From contig JBBSEU010000049.1 of assembly GCA_038239365.1 (NCBI GenBank), positions 1 to 24,121 of the forward strand: a stretch of 24,121 bases of DNA, written 5' to 3'. Made by a program: the position numbers and the translations under genes. Numbering within the stretch: position 1 is the stretch's first letter; each line of letters begins with the position of its first letter. A model generated the notes under the pieces. It ran no database searches. It saw only the letters and a list, made by a program, of their open reading frames with translations, and was not told the DNA's origin. This DNA comes from JBBRMW01 sp038239365 (GTDB lineage: Bacteria > Chloroflexota > Anaerolineae > Aggregatilineales > UBA2796). This document shows, piece after piece, positions 1 to 7,221 of this stretch.

Positions 1-1
1 A

Positions 2-613
2 GTGGCGCGCAGTCTCGGGTTGGTGGAAGTGCGCCCGCGTACCGGGATACGCTGCAAAGAGTACGACTTTTTGCCCGCGATCAACCTCAGCCTGCACTTT
101 GCGCTGGCGATGGATCGCAGCCGCTTTGATGCGTTCAGCGAAGTGCGGAATCACGTCGAGGCCAGCTTCTGGCACGAAGCGATTCCCCTACTGGATGACG
201 CCGATAAAGCCAAACTGCGCCAACTCATCCAGGCCGCCTGGTCAAAACTGACTGGCAACCCGAACCGTATCCAAATTCCGCACACAGAACATCGTGCTTT
301 CCACCTGACCACCTTCACTCATCTGCAAAACCCATTCGTCAAAGGTCTGTTGGAAGCCTATTGGGAAGCCTACGAAGCGGTTGAACGCAACCTGTACGCC
401 GATCTCAACTATTGGCGCGAAGCATGGACATATCACGAGCGCATTCTGGATTTTATCGAGAAGGGCGAATTCGAGCAGGCGCGACTCGCCTTTATCGAAC
501 ACACGCAGCTATTGCGCCTGAATCAGGGCGGCGTTTCGATGGAGACGCTTGCTGCTGAGACGTTGTATTCCGTTACCCCATTGGTCGAGAAGACGCGCTC
601 CGGCGGCGTCTAG
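2..613 (+). CDS. GntR-family transcriptional regulator, FCD domain (5' partial)
   Basis: The reading frame is open from the left edge, so the start lies outside the window and most of the N-terminal winged helix-turn-helix is missing. The first visible residues (SLGLVEVRPRTGI) match the wing of a GntR DNA-binding domain. The rest is all-helical with the FCD pattern: EVRNHVEASFW near residue 46, a HTEHRAFH segment near 95 in the place of the usual D..FH metal/ligand motif, and a final HERILDFIEKGEFEQARLAFIEH helix pair. Such regulators bind an organic acid or other small metabolite and control a nearby catabolic gene. It lies 48 nt upstream of korA on the same strand, so regulation of korAB is plausible but not shown. 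The family assignment is strong; the ligand is unknown. Confidence 0.88.
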   Translation: MARSLGLVEVRPRTGIRCKEYDFLPAINLSLHFALAMDRSRFDAFSEVRNHVEASFWHEAIPLLDDADKAKLRQLIQAAWSKLTGNPNRIQIPHTEHRAFHLTTFTHLQNPFVKGLLEAYWEAYEAVERNLYADLNYWREAWTYHERILDFIEKGEFEQARLAFIEHTQLLRLNQGGVSMETLAAETLYSVTPLVEKTRSGGV

Positions 614-661
614 AGTTTTGAGAGCAATCCAAACTTAGTTCCCTCAATAGGAGTATTTGCT

Positions 662-2491
662 ATGGCAATCGACATTCAACAGGACCCCAGTCTTACCCAG
701 GTGAGCAAGGGGCCAATCATTAACGATTTCTCAATTGTGGCGGCCACCATCAACGGATCGGGCAGCCAGACGGCCAACACGACGCTGATTCGTGCGCTGT
801 TCAAGATGGGTATCCCGGTCAACGGCAAGAACTTGTTTCCCTCAAACATTTCTGGCCTGCCCACCTGGTACACGATTCGCGTCAGCAAGGATGGCTACGT
901 CGCCCGCCGCGACGAATATGAAGTCCTAGTAGCGATGAATCGCGCCACCCAGGAAGAAGATATTCAAAAGCTGGCCTCGAATGGTTTATGTCTGTTCCCC
1001 GAAGAATGGAAGCTGAAGCCAACCCGCAGCGACATTCTGTACTACCCGATGCCCGTTGCGGCGTTAGCAAAAGCCAGCGGCGCGGATGCCGCCCTGCGTG
1101 ATTACGTCGCCAATATGGTCTATGTCGGCGCGCTTTCTGAGCTGATCGGGATCGAACTGGGCGAGATCGAGAACGCGCTCAAGTTCCATTTCAAGGGCAA
1201 GGCCAAAGCGATTAACCTGAACCTGGGTGTAGTGCAGGCCGGGGCGGAACACATTCGTTCCAACTTTGCGCCGAGTGACCGCTACCGCGCCGAACGCATG
1301 AATGGCACGGCGGGACAGGTCTTGATTGAAGGCAATTCGGCGGCGGGTTTGGGAGCGGTGTTCGGCGGCGTGAGCGTTGTCGCCTGGTATCCGATCACCC
1401 CCTCGACCAGCATGATCGACTCGCTCAAGGAATATGCGGACGATCTGCGCGTTGACGCCGCAACGGGCGAAACCACCTGCGCCGTTGTTCAGGCCGAAGA
1501 CGAACTGGCCGCGATTGGTATGGTGATTGGTGCCGGTTGGGCAGGGGCACGTTCCCTGACCGCAACGGCTGGCCCCGGTATCTCGTTGATGAGCGAATTC
1601 GCGGGTCTGTCCTACTTCGCTGAAATCCCGGCGGTGATCTGGGACATTCAGCGCATGGGGCCAAGTACGGGTTTGCCGACGCGCGTTTCGCAGGGCGATT
1701 TGCTAATGGCCTATTTCGCCAGTCACGGTGATACACGCCATGTCGTGTTATTACCCGGCAATATGGCTGAGTGCTTCGAGTTTGGTACCACCTCGCTCGA
1801 TTTGGCCGAAGAATTGCAAACGCTGGTATTCGTTTTGAGCGATCTTGACCTGGGTATGAACTTGTGGATGACCGATCCGTTCAAGTACCCGGAGCAGCCG
1901 CTCAAGCGCGGCAAGGTGCTGACCGCCGAAGATTTGGCGCGGATGGGCGGTTTTGCCCGTTACCGCGATGTGGATGGCGATGGCGTTGGTCAGCGCACAC
2001 TGCCTGGCACGCAGCACCCGTTGGCGGCTTACTTCACGCGCGGCACGGGTCACACCGACGAAGCAACCTACAGTGAGCGCCCCGACGACTGGGAAAATAA
2101 TCTGCGCCGTTTGGTACGCAAGCACGAAACTGCCCGCAAAATTGTCCCCGCGCCGATCACTGATGAAGTCGAAGGCGCAAAGATCGGGATCATCAGCTAC
2201 GGCTCGAACGATCCGGGTGTGCAGGAAGCGCGCGACATCCTGAAAAAGAACAACCTGCCAAGCAGCTATATGCGTATTCGTGCGCTGCCATTCAGCGAAT
2301 CAGTACGCGAATTCGTCGAGAAGTTCGATTACGTCTACGTGATCGATAACAACTTCGATGGACAAATGGCGCAGCTTTTGCGGCTGGATATGCCCGACAA
2401 AGCGAATGGGATTGTCTCCCTGGCGAAATGCGATGGCCTGCCTCTGACCGCGCGCTGGATTTCTGGCGCAATTCTTGAACAGGAGCGTTAA
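662..2491 (+). CDS. korA: 2-oxoglutarate (2-oxoacid):ferredoxin oxidoreductase, alpha subunit (gamma-alpha fusion)
   Basis: This 609-residue protein has the gamma-alpha fused layout of KorA. An N-terminal gamma domain (about residues 22-200) begins with the NGSGSQTANTTLIRALFKMG segment. An alpha (pyrimidine-binding) domain starts near 220, with YPITPSTS at 243-250, the ATAGPGISLMSE segment at 301-312 and QRMGPSTGLPT at 330-340. With KorB it would catalyse CoA-dependent oxidative decarboxylation of 2-oxoglutarate to succinyl-CoA with reduction of ferredoxin, or the reverse reaction. A good AGGAG ribosome site lies 8 nt before the ATG. korB starts 2 nt after the stop, so the two are co-translated. 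Length is usual for the family. The substrate (2-oxoglutarate versus another 2-oxoacid) is inferred from similarity to KorA and cannot be settled here. Confidence 0.93.
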   Translation: MAIDIQQDPSLTQVSKGPIINDFSIVAATINGSGSQTANTTLIRALFKMGIPVNGKNLFPSNISGLPTWYTIRVSKDGYVARRDEYEVLVAMNRATQEEDIQKLASNGLCLFPEEWKLKPTRSDILYYPMPVAALAKASGADAALRDYVANMVYVGALSELIGIELGEIENALKFHFKGKAKAINLNLGVVQAGAEHIRSNFAPSDRYRAERMNGTAGQVLIEGNSAAGLGAVFGGVSVVAWYPITPSTSMIDSLKEYADDLRVDAATGETTCAVVQAEDELAAIGMVIGAGWAGARSLTATAGPGISLMSEFAGLSYFAEIPAVIWDIQRMGPSTGLPTRVSQGDLLMAYFASHGDTRHVVLLPGNMAECFEFGTTSLDLAEELQTLVFVLSDLDLGMNLWMTDPFKYPEQPLKRGKVLTAEDLARMGGFARYRDVDGDGVGQRTLPGTQHPLAAYFTRGTGHTDEATYSERPDDWENNLRRLVRKHETARKIVPAPITDEVEGAKIGIISYGSNDPGVQEARDILKKNNLPSSYMRIRALPFSESVREFVEKFDYVYVIDNNFDGQMAQLLRLDMPDKANGIVSLAKCDGLPLTARWISGAILEQER

Positions 2492-2493
2492 AA

Positions 2494-3537
2494 ATGACCG
2501 TAGCCCCTCCTCCAAAAAATACGAAAGTCAACATGATCGGTCTCGAAAGAGCCGATTACAAAGGCAAGCCCTCAACGTTGTGCGCCGGATGCGGCCACGA
2601 CTCGATCTCAGCACAGATCATCGCCGTCTGCTACGAACTTTCGATCCCGCCAACGAACGTGATCAAACTGAGCGGTATCGGTTGCTCCAGCAAGACGCCC
2701 GCCTATTATCTGAACCAGTCGCACGGCTTCAATACCGTTCACGGACGTATGCCCTCGGTGGCAACGGGCGCGACTCTGGCGAATCACAAGCTGATCGCCA
2801 TTGGTGCCAGCGGTGACGGTGATACGGGCAGCATCGGTCTGGGACAGTTCAAGCACGCGGTACGTCGCAATGTGCCGATGGTGTATATCGTCGAGGATAA
2901 CGGCGTCTATGGTCTGACAAAGGGCCAGTTCAGCGCCACCGCCGATGAAGGCCAGAAGTTGAAGTATTCGGGCGTGAACGATCTGCCGCCGCTCGATCTG
3001 TGCATGGAAGCACTGATTGCCGATTGCGGATTCGTGGCGCGCTCATTCTCTGGCGATCCGAAGCAGGTACAGGCGCTGCTCAAGGCGGCACTGAGCCATC
3101 GCGGTACCGCCGTGATCGACATCATCAGCCCGTGCGTGACCTTCAACAATCACGATGAATCGACCAAGAGCTATGCTTACGGCAAAGCGCACGAAGAAAT
3201 TCTGCAAGAGATCACCTACGTTGCCCCTCAGCAGGAAATCACCGTTGATTACGAGGAAGGCACAACCCGCGAAGTGAAGATGCACGACGGCTCGAAGATC
3301 ATCCTCAAGAAGCTCGGCCCCGACCACGACCCGACCAACAAATATCGGGCAATGGAACTGTTGGAACGTGCCCACCAGGAAAAGCACTTCCTGACTGGCT
3401 TGCTCTATGTGAACGAAGAACGCGCCACCCTGCCCGAACTGGTCAAGGTGACGGATACGCCGCTCGTTCATCTGCCACAGGAAAAGCTGCGCCCTGGCCG
3501 CGAAGCCCTGGCAAAGGTGATGGCCGATCTCGGCTAA
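2494..3537 (+). CDS. korB: 2-oxoglutarate (2-oxoacid):ferredoxin oxidoreductase, beta subunit
   Basis: This is the 347-residue thiamine diphosphate-binding subunit. The TPP/Mg motif is GDGDTG at about 107-112, with the partner Asn in DNGVYGLTKGQ at 135-145. Four cysteines fit a single [4Fe-4S] cluster as in archaeal two-subunit enzymes: C30 and C33 in CAGCGH, C64 in GIGCSSK, and C214 in SPCVTFNNH. There is no separate 8-Fe ferredoxin-like (delta/KorD) gene nearby, which is consistent with the minimal KorAB type. The ribosome site (AGGAGC) lies inside the end of korA. The C-terminal region (about 235-345) carries the usual extension of this family. A strong hairpin follows 14 nt downstream, so the operon probably ends here. 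Confidence 0.94.
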   Translation: MTVAPPPKNTKVNMIGLERADYKGKPSTLCAGCGHDSISAQIIAVCYELSIPPTNVIKLSGIGCSSKTPAYYLNQSHGFNTVHGRMPSVATGATLANHKLIAIGASGDGDTGSIGLGQFKHAVRRNVPMVYIVEDNGVYGLTKGQFSATADEGQKLKYSGVNDLPPLDLCMEALIADCGFVARSFSGDPKQVQALLKAALSHRGTAVIDIISPCVTFNNHDESTKSYAYGKAHEEILQEITYVAPQQEITVDYEEGTTREVKMHDGSKIILKKLGPDHDPTNKYRAMELLERAHQEKHFLTGLLYVNEERATLPELVKVTDTPLVHLPQEKLRPGREALAKVMADLG

Positions 3538-3551
3538 ATCTCCGCGCCTTA

Positions 3552-3575
3552 CCCCTTTTCGCAACTGAAAAGGGG
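3552..3575. terminator. Hairpin after korB, possible bidirectional terminator
   Basis: There is a perfect 9-bp inverted repeat, CCCCTTTTC / GAAAAGGGG, with a 6-nt loop. It starts 14 nt after the korB stop and lies between convergent genes (korB + and the small protein at 3633-3899 -). No clear T-tract follows on the plus strand, so termination strength is uncertain; the T-run is inside the stem. Confidence 0.5.
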
Positions 3576-3591
3576 AGTAACGGTCTGAAAG

Positions 3592-3631
3592 TCCCTCTCT
3601 GTACACGGAGAGGGATTTAGGGTGAAGTCAA
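3592..3631 (+). repeat. Dispersed hairpin repeat, copy 1
   Basis: The 40-nt element begins TCCCTCTCTGTACACGGAGA, has a 7-bp stem, CCCTCTC / GAGAGGG, around an 8-nt loop, and ends in GGGTGAAGTCAA. It matches the element at 6453-6496 in stem, loop and tail (TTTAGGGTGAAGTCAA against TTTGGGGGTGAGGTCAA). It abuts the stop codon of the minus-strand gene at 3633-3899. Confidence 0.7.
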
Positions 3632-3632
3632 T

Positions 3633-3899
3633 TCACCTGAAAAACCCAACTGCCCACGCTACCGCAAAAACCGCCACCAAAATCAGCAACAACAGTAGCG
3701 ACGATCTGATACGGCCATCAATCACCATTGCAGGCAGCGGCGGGCCATCGACGGCTACCGCTCCGGTTGGATCAATATACAGCCGTACCTGTTGATCGCC
3801 TTTTTGCAACGCCACCGCCGACGGAGTCCGACTCGTCACCGTCCAACCGGCACGCACATAATCGCGCGTCAAATTTTCCAGCCCTTCGTGTTCAATCAC
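3633..3899 (-). CDS. Small membrane protein, unknown function
   Basis: The product is 88 residues, starting at a GTG with a weak ribosome site. The N-terminal 60 residues look soluble (GWTVTSRTPSAVALQKGDQ, then a short beta-rich stretch LYIDPTGAVAVDGPP). They are followed by one transmembrane helix at about residues 66-86 (SSLLLLLILVAVFAVAWAVGFF) that ends the protein. The 'GW.V.S.T...A.LQK' phrase resembles small one- or two-helix membrane proteins common in Chloroflexota and Actinomycetota, which have no assigned function. It is transcribed away from the next gene (4012) and towards korB. No better start is visible. I consider it likely real because of its coherent membrane topology, but cannot name a role. 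Confidence 0.6.
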   Translation of the reverse strand: MIEHEGLENLTRDYVRAGWTVTSRTPSAVALQKGDQQVRLYIDPTGAVAVDGPPLPAMVIDGRIRSSLLLLLILVAVFAVAWAVGFFR

Positions 3900-4011
3900 A
3901 ATACAACCCGTTTTCTAGCATTACACTACTGGATTGAGTATGATCAGTAGCCGTTGTTTTCGCCACAAGTCGACCTGAACCGACTTTGGCCTGAGAGGAT
4001 TTTTGATCGTT

Positions 4012-5370
4012 ATGCCGTCTACCAAAAGAAAACGCGATGCCACGCCGGAGATGACCAGCCAGCGCATCCTGCGAATCATTGCCTTGCTTGTGCTGGTTGC
4101 CATTTTTGCGGTGGGCGGTTTGGGATTAGGCAGCCCCCGAACCACTACCGGCAGCGATGTTTCCCCAACGCCGGGACTCGGCTCACCGACGGCGCTGATA
4201 TTCCCCACCATTGCGCCGGGTGGAAACGTGATCGTGCCAGACCGCACCTATTTTCACAGCAGCGCCATTTTTTCGATGCCGCACTTGCAAGGCTGGGATT
4301 TAGCGCAGAGCGGTGAGGAGCGCGTCGATCCGACTCAGGGCGTCAAGATCACGCGCGCGGGTGCCACCTTCATCAATGGAAATTCGTTGAGCGTCATTCA
4401 CGCTTTTGTTGAAAAAGACCCGGATCGAACCGCTAAAGTGCTTACCGATCTGGACAAATACTACGATAAGGCGAATCTGGACGCTGCCTGGTCAAACTTC
4501 ACGGGTGGCTGGAAGGAAACCGGACGGCGTACCGACGGGGATAAGTTCGTTGTCGACTTTCAGCTTGGCCTGAGCGGCAACACCTATGTAGGGCGGCAAG
4601 TCGCGCATTTTGAGGGCGATTGGCTGATGGTCACGCGCCTGGTAGCACCGAATAATAACCCGTCGCTGCTCGATCAACTTCAATCGAACATTTGGAGCGG
4701 CTTCGTGTTCTATCCGAATATCGCCCAATGGCCGATTACCTGGTCAGCGACGGCGGACCCGACAGTAGGCTATGTAATCAAGTACCCGGCAGATTGGCGT
4801 CAATTGAATGCCGAACTGGGTAAGCCGATTGTCGTGAATGGCACACTGCGCGATGTGACGGTCACGCTCACCACGCAGGGCGAACCCGGCAAAGTAGCCA
4901 AAACCGAACAGGATGCACGCGCCTGGATCACAACGCTGCATCCCAAAGCCGTTATTCTGACGGTGAGCCAGGAAACGCGCGGCGATGCAATGGGCTTCAA
5001 TATTTCGTACAACGATCCAGACCCGGACGGCAACGCCCGCAGTGCGCTGGTGACGCTGCTCAATGGCGCGAATGGCACACTGTATTCCGCGAACTTCCTG
5101 ACCTCAATTCGCGGGCTGGATTTGTTGCAACAAAACAACGCCAGTGTCCCCCCGGAAATCGGGCAAATTCGCGCGACCTTGACCCTGCTCTCAACTGCCC
5201 GTTTTGTCCCGACGCTGACGCCGACCAACACGTTCACGCCTACCGCCACATTACCCATAACGAACACGCCCATCGTGACGCCGACAGGTACGCCCGCACC
5301 CCCAACGGCTGCACCTGCGACCATCGCCCCGACAACCCCTGTTCCGGCAACGAGCGCGCCAGCATTCTAG
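4012..5370 (+). CDS. Membrane-anchored exported protein with two alpha/beta repeats and Thr/Pro-rich tail
   Basis: The product is 452 residues from ATG 4012. A TTG at 4003 would add three residues; a GAGAGGA ribosome site at 3993-3999 is close to the TTG and rather far from the ATG, so the start is uncertain. A basic N-terminus is followed by one transmembrane segment (about 21-40, ILRIIALLVLVAIFAVGGLG). A low-complexity Thr/Pro/Gly spacer then leads to a globular region of about 330 residues. This region seems to hold two similar halves, each with a 'F...P..W' entry: MPHLQGWDLAQSG, and GYVIKYPADWRQLN. That pattern recalls PsbP/LpqN-like alpha-beta folds, but this is a guess from pattern only. 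The last 50 residues are Thr/Pro/Ala rich, as in cell-wall or stalk linkers of Chloroflexota. Function unknown. It is followed by a clear hairpin at 5388. Confidence 0.75.
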   Translation: MPSTKRKRDATPEMTSQRILRIIALLVLVAIFAVGGLGLGSPRTTTGSDVSPTPGLGSPTALIFPTIAPGGNVIVPDRTYFHSSAIFSMPHLQGWDLAQSGEERVDPTQGVKITRAGATFINGNSLSVIHAFVEKDPDRTAKVLTDLDKYYDKANLDAAWSNFTGGWKETGRRTDGDKFVVDFQLGLSGNTYVGRQVAHFEGDWLMVTRLVAPNNNPSLLDQLQSNIWSGFVFYPNIAQWPITWSATADPTVGYVIKYPADWRQLNAELGKPIVVNGTLRDVTVTLTTQGEPGKVAKTEQDARAWITTLHPKAVILTVSQETRGDAMGFNISYNDPDPDGNARSALVTLLNGANGTLYSANFLTSIRGLDLLQQNNASVPPEIGQIRATLTLLSTARFVPTLTPTNTFTPTATLPITNTPIVTPTGTPAPPTAAPATIAPTTPVPATSAPAF

Positions 5371-5387
5371 TCTCCAAAACGTTTTGT

Positions 5388-5414
5388 CCCGGCAAATGAA
5401 TTGCCGGGATTATC
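5388..5414 (+). terminator. Rho-independent-like terminator after the Thr/Pro-tailed protein
   Basis: A perfect 8-bp stem, CCCGGCAA / TTGCCGGG (5388-5395 and 5401-5408), with a 5-nt loop is followed by ATTATCTT. It starts 18 nt after the stop codon at 5370. A separate perfect 12-bp palindrome, CAAAACGTTTTG, sits just before it at 5375-5386. Confidence 0.65.
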
Positions 5415-5458
5415 TTAGCAGAACGTCCACAACGCCTTCGATAAAACTTCACAGGTCT

Positions 5459-5498
5459 CGGTTAAAACTAAGCATGTCCGCAGGTTTAACCGTATAAA
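5459..5498 (+). promoter_or_regulatory. Candidate promoter/operator for the secreted repeat protein
   Basis: An 8-bp inverted repeat, CGGTTAAA (5459-5466) and TTTAACCG (5485-5492), is separated by 18 nt. Its right arm runs straight into a -10-like TATAAA at 5493-5498, about 15 nt before the ATG at 5514. No good -35 box is visible, which would suit an activator-dependent promoter. This is tentative. Confidence 0.3.
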
Positions 5499-5513
5499 TG
5501 TGATGAGGTAACA

Positions 5514-6401
5514 ATGAACCCGTTCAAAAAGTGGCAGATCGCGTTGGCGTCTGCCGTCCTGGTAAGTGCAGTGACCGTTGGTAGTGTGAGCGCCCAAGCG
5601 CCACAGGGTGCCGAAGATCAGGTGGGGCGTCCACCCGGCGGCGCTGGCAATGCGTTGGTATGCAGCACCACCAACTATACCGATGTCGCGGCTAAGGCAC
5701 TCGGCATCAGCAGCATCGATTTGCGTGTTGCGCTGGTTGGCGGCAAGACGATTTCAACCATCGCCGCCAGCAAGAATGTGACCGTGCAAACTGTGACTGA
5801 TGCGCTCAATACCGCTCGTAAGGCTGATGTCGCGCAGGCCGTCAAGGATGGCTTGCTGACTCAGGCGCAGGCTGACGCGCTCATCAATCGTATGGATGCG
5901 GCTGTGAAAACTCCCGATGCCAACGCTACTCCCTCGGCTTCAGCGACAGCACAGGCGAACCCCGGCGGACGCGGTGGTTTCCCCGGTTTGTTCGGGCGCG
6001 GCTTTGAAGTACGTGTTCCGGCCTATAATGTCGTCAATCGTGAAACCGTCGTGGCAACCGCGCTCGGCATGAGCTGCCCCGATCTGGTCAAGGCGATGCA
6101 GAGCGGCCAAACGCTGACTCAAATCGCGGCCAGCAAGAACGTTCAGCTTCAAACGGTGATCGATGCACTGATCAATGCCTACAAAACAGCCTACACTCAG
6201 GACGTGAAAGAGGGCTTGATCACCCAGGCCGAAGCCGATGGTCGGATTGCCCGACTGACCGAAATGGTCATGCAAATGATCAACAACCCGCGTCCGCAAG
6301 GCCCACGCGGCCCCGGTGGACGTGGCCCTGGCAAAGGTGGTCAGAAGACACCCGACGCGCCCAACGCACAACCAACGGCGGCTGCAACCAAAACCGCCTA
6401 G
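5514..6401 (+). CDS. Secreted protein with two tandem copies of a helical domain
   Basis: The product is 295 residues with a clear signal peptide (basic MNPFKK, hydrophobic core, cleavage after VSAQA near residue 29). Two copies of one domain follow, at about 54-132 and 174-256. Both read: AKALGIS/ATALGMS, then a helix ending in GKTISTIAASKNV / GQTLTQIAASKNV, then LQTVIDALINA-type helix, then D..(V)KDGLLTQAQADALI / VKEGLITQAEADGRI. Between them and at the end are Gly/Pro/Arg-rich low-complexity linkers. Single cysteines at 50 and 188 stand before or in the first helix of each copy. This domain is often annotated as hypothetical in Chloroflexota and Actinomycetota; I know no function. A GAGGT ribosome site lies 4 nt before the ATG. 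The two-component genes follow about 100 nt downstream, so a role as an extracytoplasmic partner or target of that system is plausible. Confidence 0.82.
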   Translation: MNPFKKWQIALASAVLVSAVTVGSVSAQAPQGAEDQVGRPPGGAGNALVCSTTNYTDVAAKALGISSIDLRVALVGGKTISTIAASKNVTVQTVTDALNTARKADVAQAVKDGLLTQAQADALINRMDAAVKTPDANATPSASATAQANPGGRGGFPGLFGRGFEVRVPAYNVVNRETVVATALGMSCPDLVKAMQSGQTLTQIAASKNVQLQTVIDALINAYKTAYTQDVKEGLITQAEADGRIARLTEMVMQMINNPRPQGPRGPGGRGPGKGGQKTPDAPNAQPTAAATKTA

Positions 6402-6452
6402 TCAATTACTCAACAGCCTATTTGTAGGCTCAAACCGGACACCTTCCGGGAC

Positions 6453-6496
6453 TCCCCCTCTCTGTAAACGGAGAGGGGGTTTGGGGGTGAGGTCAA
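6453..6496 (+). repeat. Dispersed hairpin repeat, copy 2
   Basis: The 44-nt element has a perfect 9-bp stem, CCCCCTCTC / GAGAGGGGG (6454-6462 and 6471-6479), around an 8-nt loop, followed by TTTGGGGGTGAGGTCAA. It is the same family as the element at 3592-3631 and ends 11 nt before the response-regulator ATG, so it would lie in that gene's leader if transcription starts upstream. Confidence 0.75.
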
Positions 6497-6507
6497 TAAG
6501 GGTAAAC

Positions 6508-7221
6508 ATGTCCACACCTTCACAGGCGCGCGTATTAATCATCGAAGACGAACCGAAAATCGCTCATTGGCTGGCCTCATTCTTGAAGCAAGCCAATTTT
6601 GATGTGCTATCCGCGCCCGATGGCACGACTGGTTTACAGTTGGCTCAAAACGAACACCCGGACGTGGTCTTACTCGATTTGATGCTGCCGGATATGGATG
6701 GTCTGGATGTGTGCCGTGCCCTTCGGCAGCGTTCCGACGTGTTGATCCTGATGCTGACCGCACGCATCGACGACACAGATCGCTTGATCGGGTTGGAGAT
6801 GGGCGCGGATGATTACATCGTCAAGCCGTTCAACCCGCGCGAAGTAATCGCCCGTATTCGTGCTTTTTTGCGTCGCGCTAATGGGATGCTGAGCGTCGAG
6901 CCGAAGGCACTAAGCGCGGGACCCCTTTTGTTCAATCCGGTATCACGTACCTGTACGCTCAATGGTCAGTTCGTGGCACTAACCCCTACCGAATTTTCGA
7001 TTCTGGAAACATTGATGCGCCGTCCCGGAGTGGCCTTCACACGCGAACAGTTGATCACCGAAGCACTGGGCTACGATTATGCCGCCTACGAACGCACGAT
7101 TGACGCACACATTCGCAATCTGCGCCGCAAGATCGAGCGTGATATGCAGAACCCGGAATTCATCCATACCGTGTTTGGCATCGGCTACCGCTTCACTGAG
7201 AAATTGGAGCAAAACGCATGA
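6508..7221 (+). CDS. OmpR/PhoB-family response regulator
   Basis: The product is 237 residues from ATG 6508. The frame is open further upstream, but that extension runs through the hairpin repeat and is not protein-like. The receiver domain (about 8-120) has the acidic pair E13/D14, the phospho-acceptor D57 (VVLLDLMLPDMDG), T84 and K106 (DYIVKPF). The C-terminal winged helix (about 140-235) shows LTPTEFSILETLMRRPGVAFTRE, ERTIDAHIRNLRRKIE and the final IHTVFGIGYRF of the Trans_reg_C family. It binds DNA after phosphorylation by the partner kinase. The stop overlaps the kinase start (ATGA), so the two are translationally coupled. The target genes are unknown; the secreted protein at 5514 is the obvious candidate. 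Confidence 0.96.
   Translation: MSTPSQARVLIIEDEPKIAHWLASFLKQANFDVLSAPDGTTGLQLAQNEHPDVVLLDLMLPDMDGLDVCRALRQRSDVLILMLTARIDDTDRLIGLEMGADDYIVKPFNPREVIARIRAFLRRANGMLSVEPKALSAGPLLFNPVSRTCTLNGQFVALTPTEFSILETLMRRPGVAFTREQLITEALGYDYAAYERTIDAHIRNLRRKIERDMQNPEFIHTVFGIGYRFTEKLEQNA

Noticed and set aside
3043..3606. A 187-codon minus-strand open frame opposite korB.
   Set aside because: It lies almost wholly antisense to korB and shows no recognisable family; its start lies in the hairpin repeat.
4800..5324. A 174-codon minus-strand frame rich in Val and Gly opposite the Thr/Pro-tailed protein.
   Set aside because: The Val/Gly runs are the antisense of the Thr/Pro-rich tail; no independent support.
3592..6496. 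The two hairpin repeats considered as a CRISPR array.
   Set aside because: Only two copies about 2.9 kb apart with genes between; no regular spacers.
6316..6507. N-terminal extension of the response regulator.
   Set aside because: It would overlap the end of the secreted protein gene and translate the hairpin repeat; the receiver domain begins properly at 6508.
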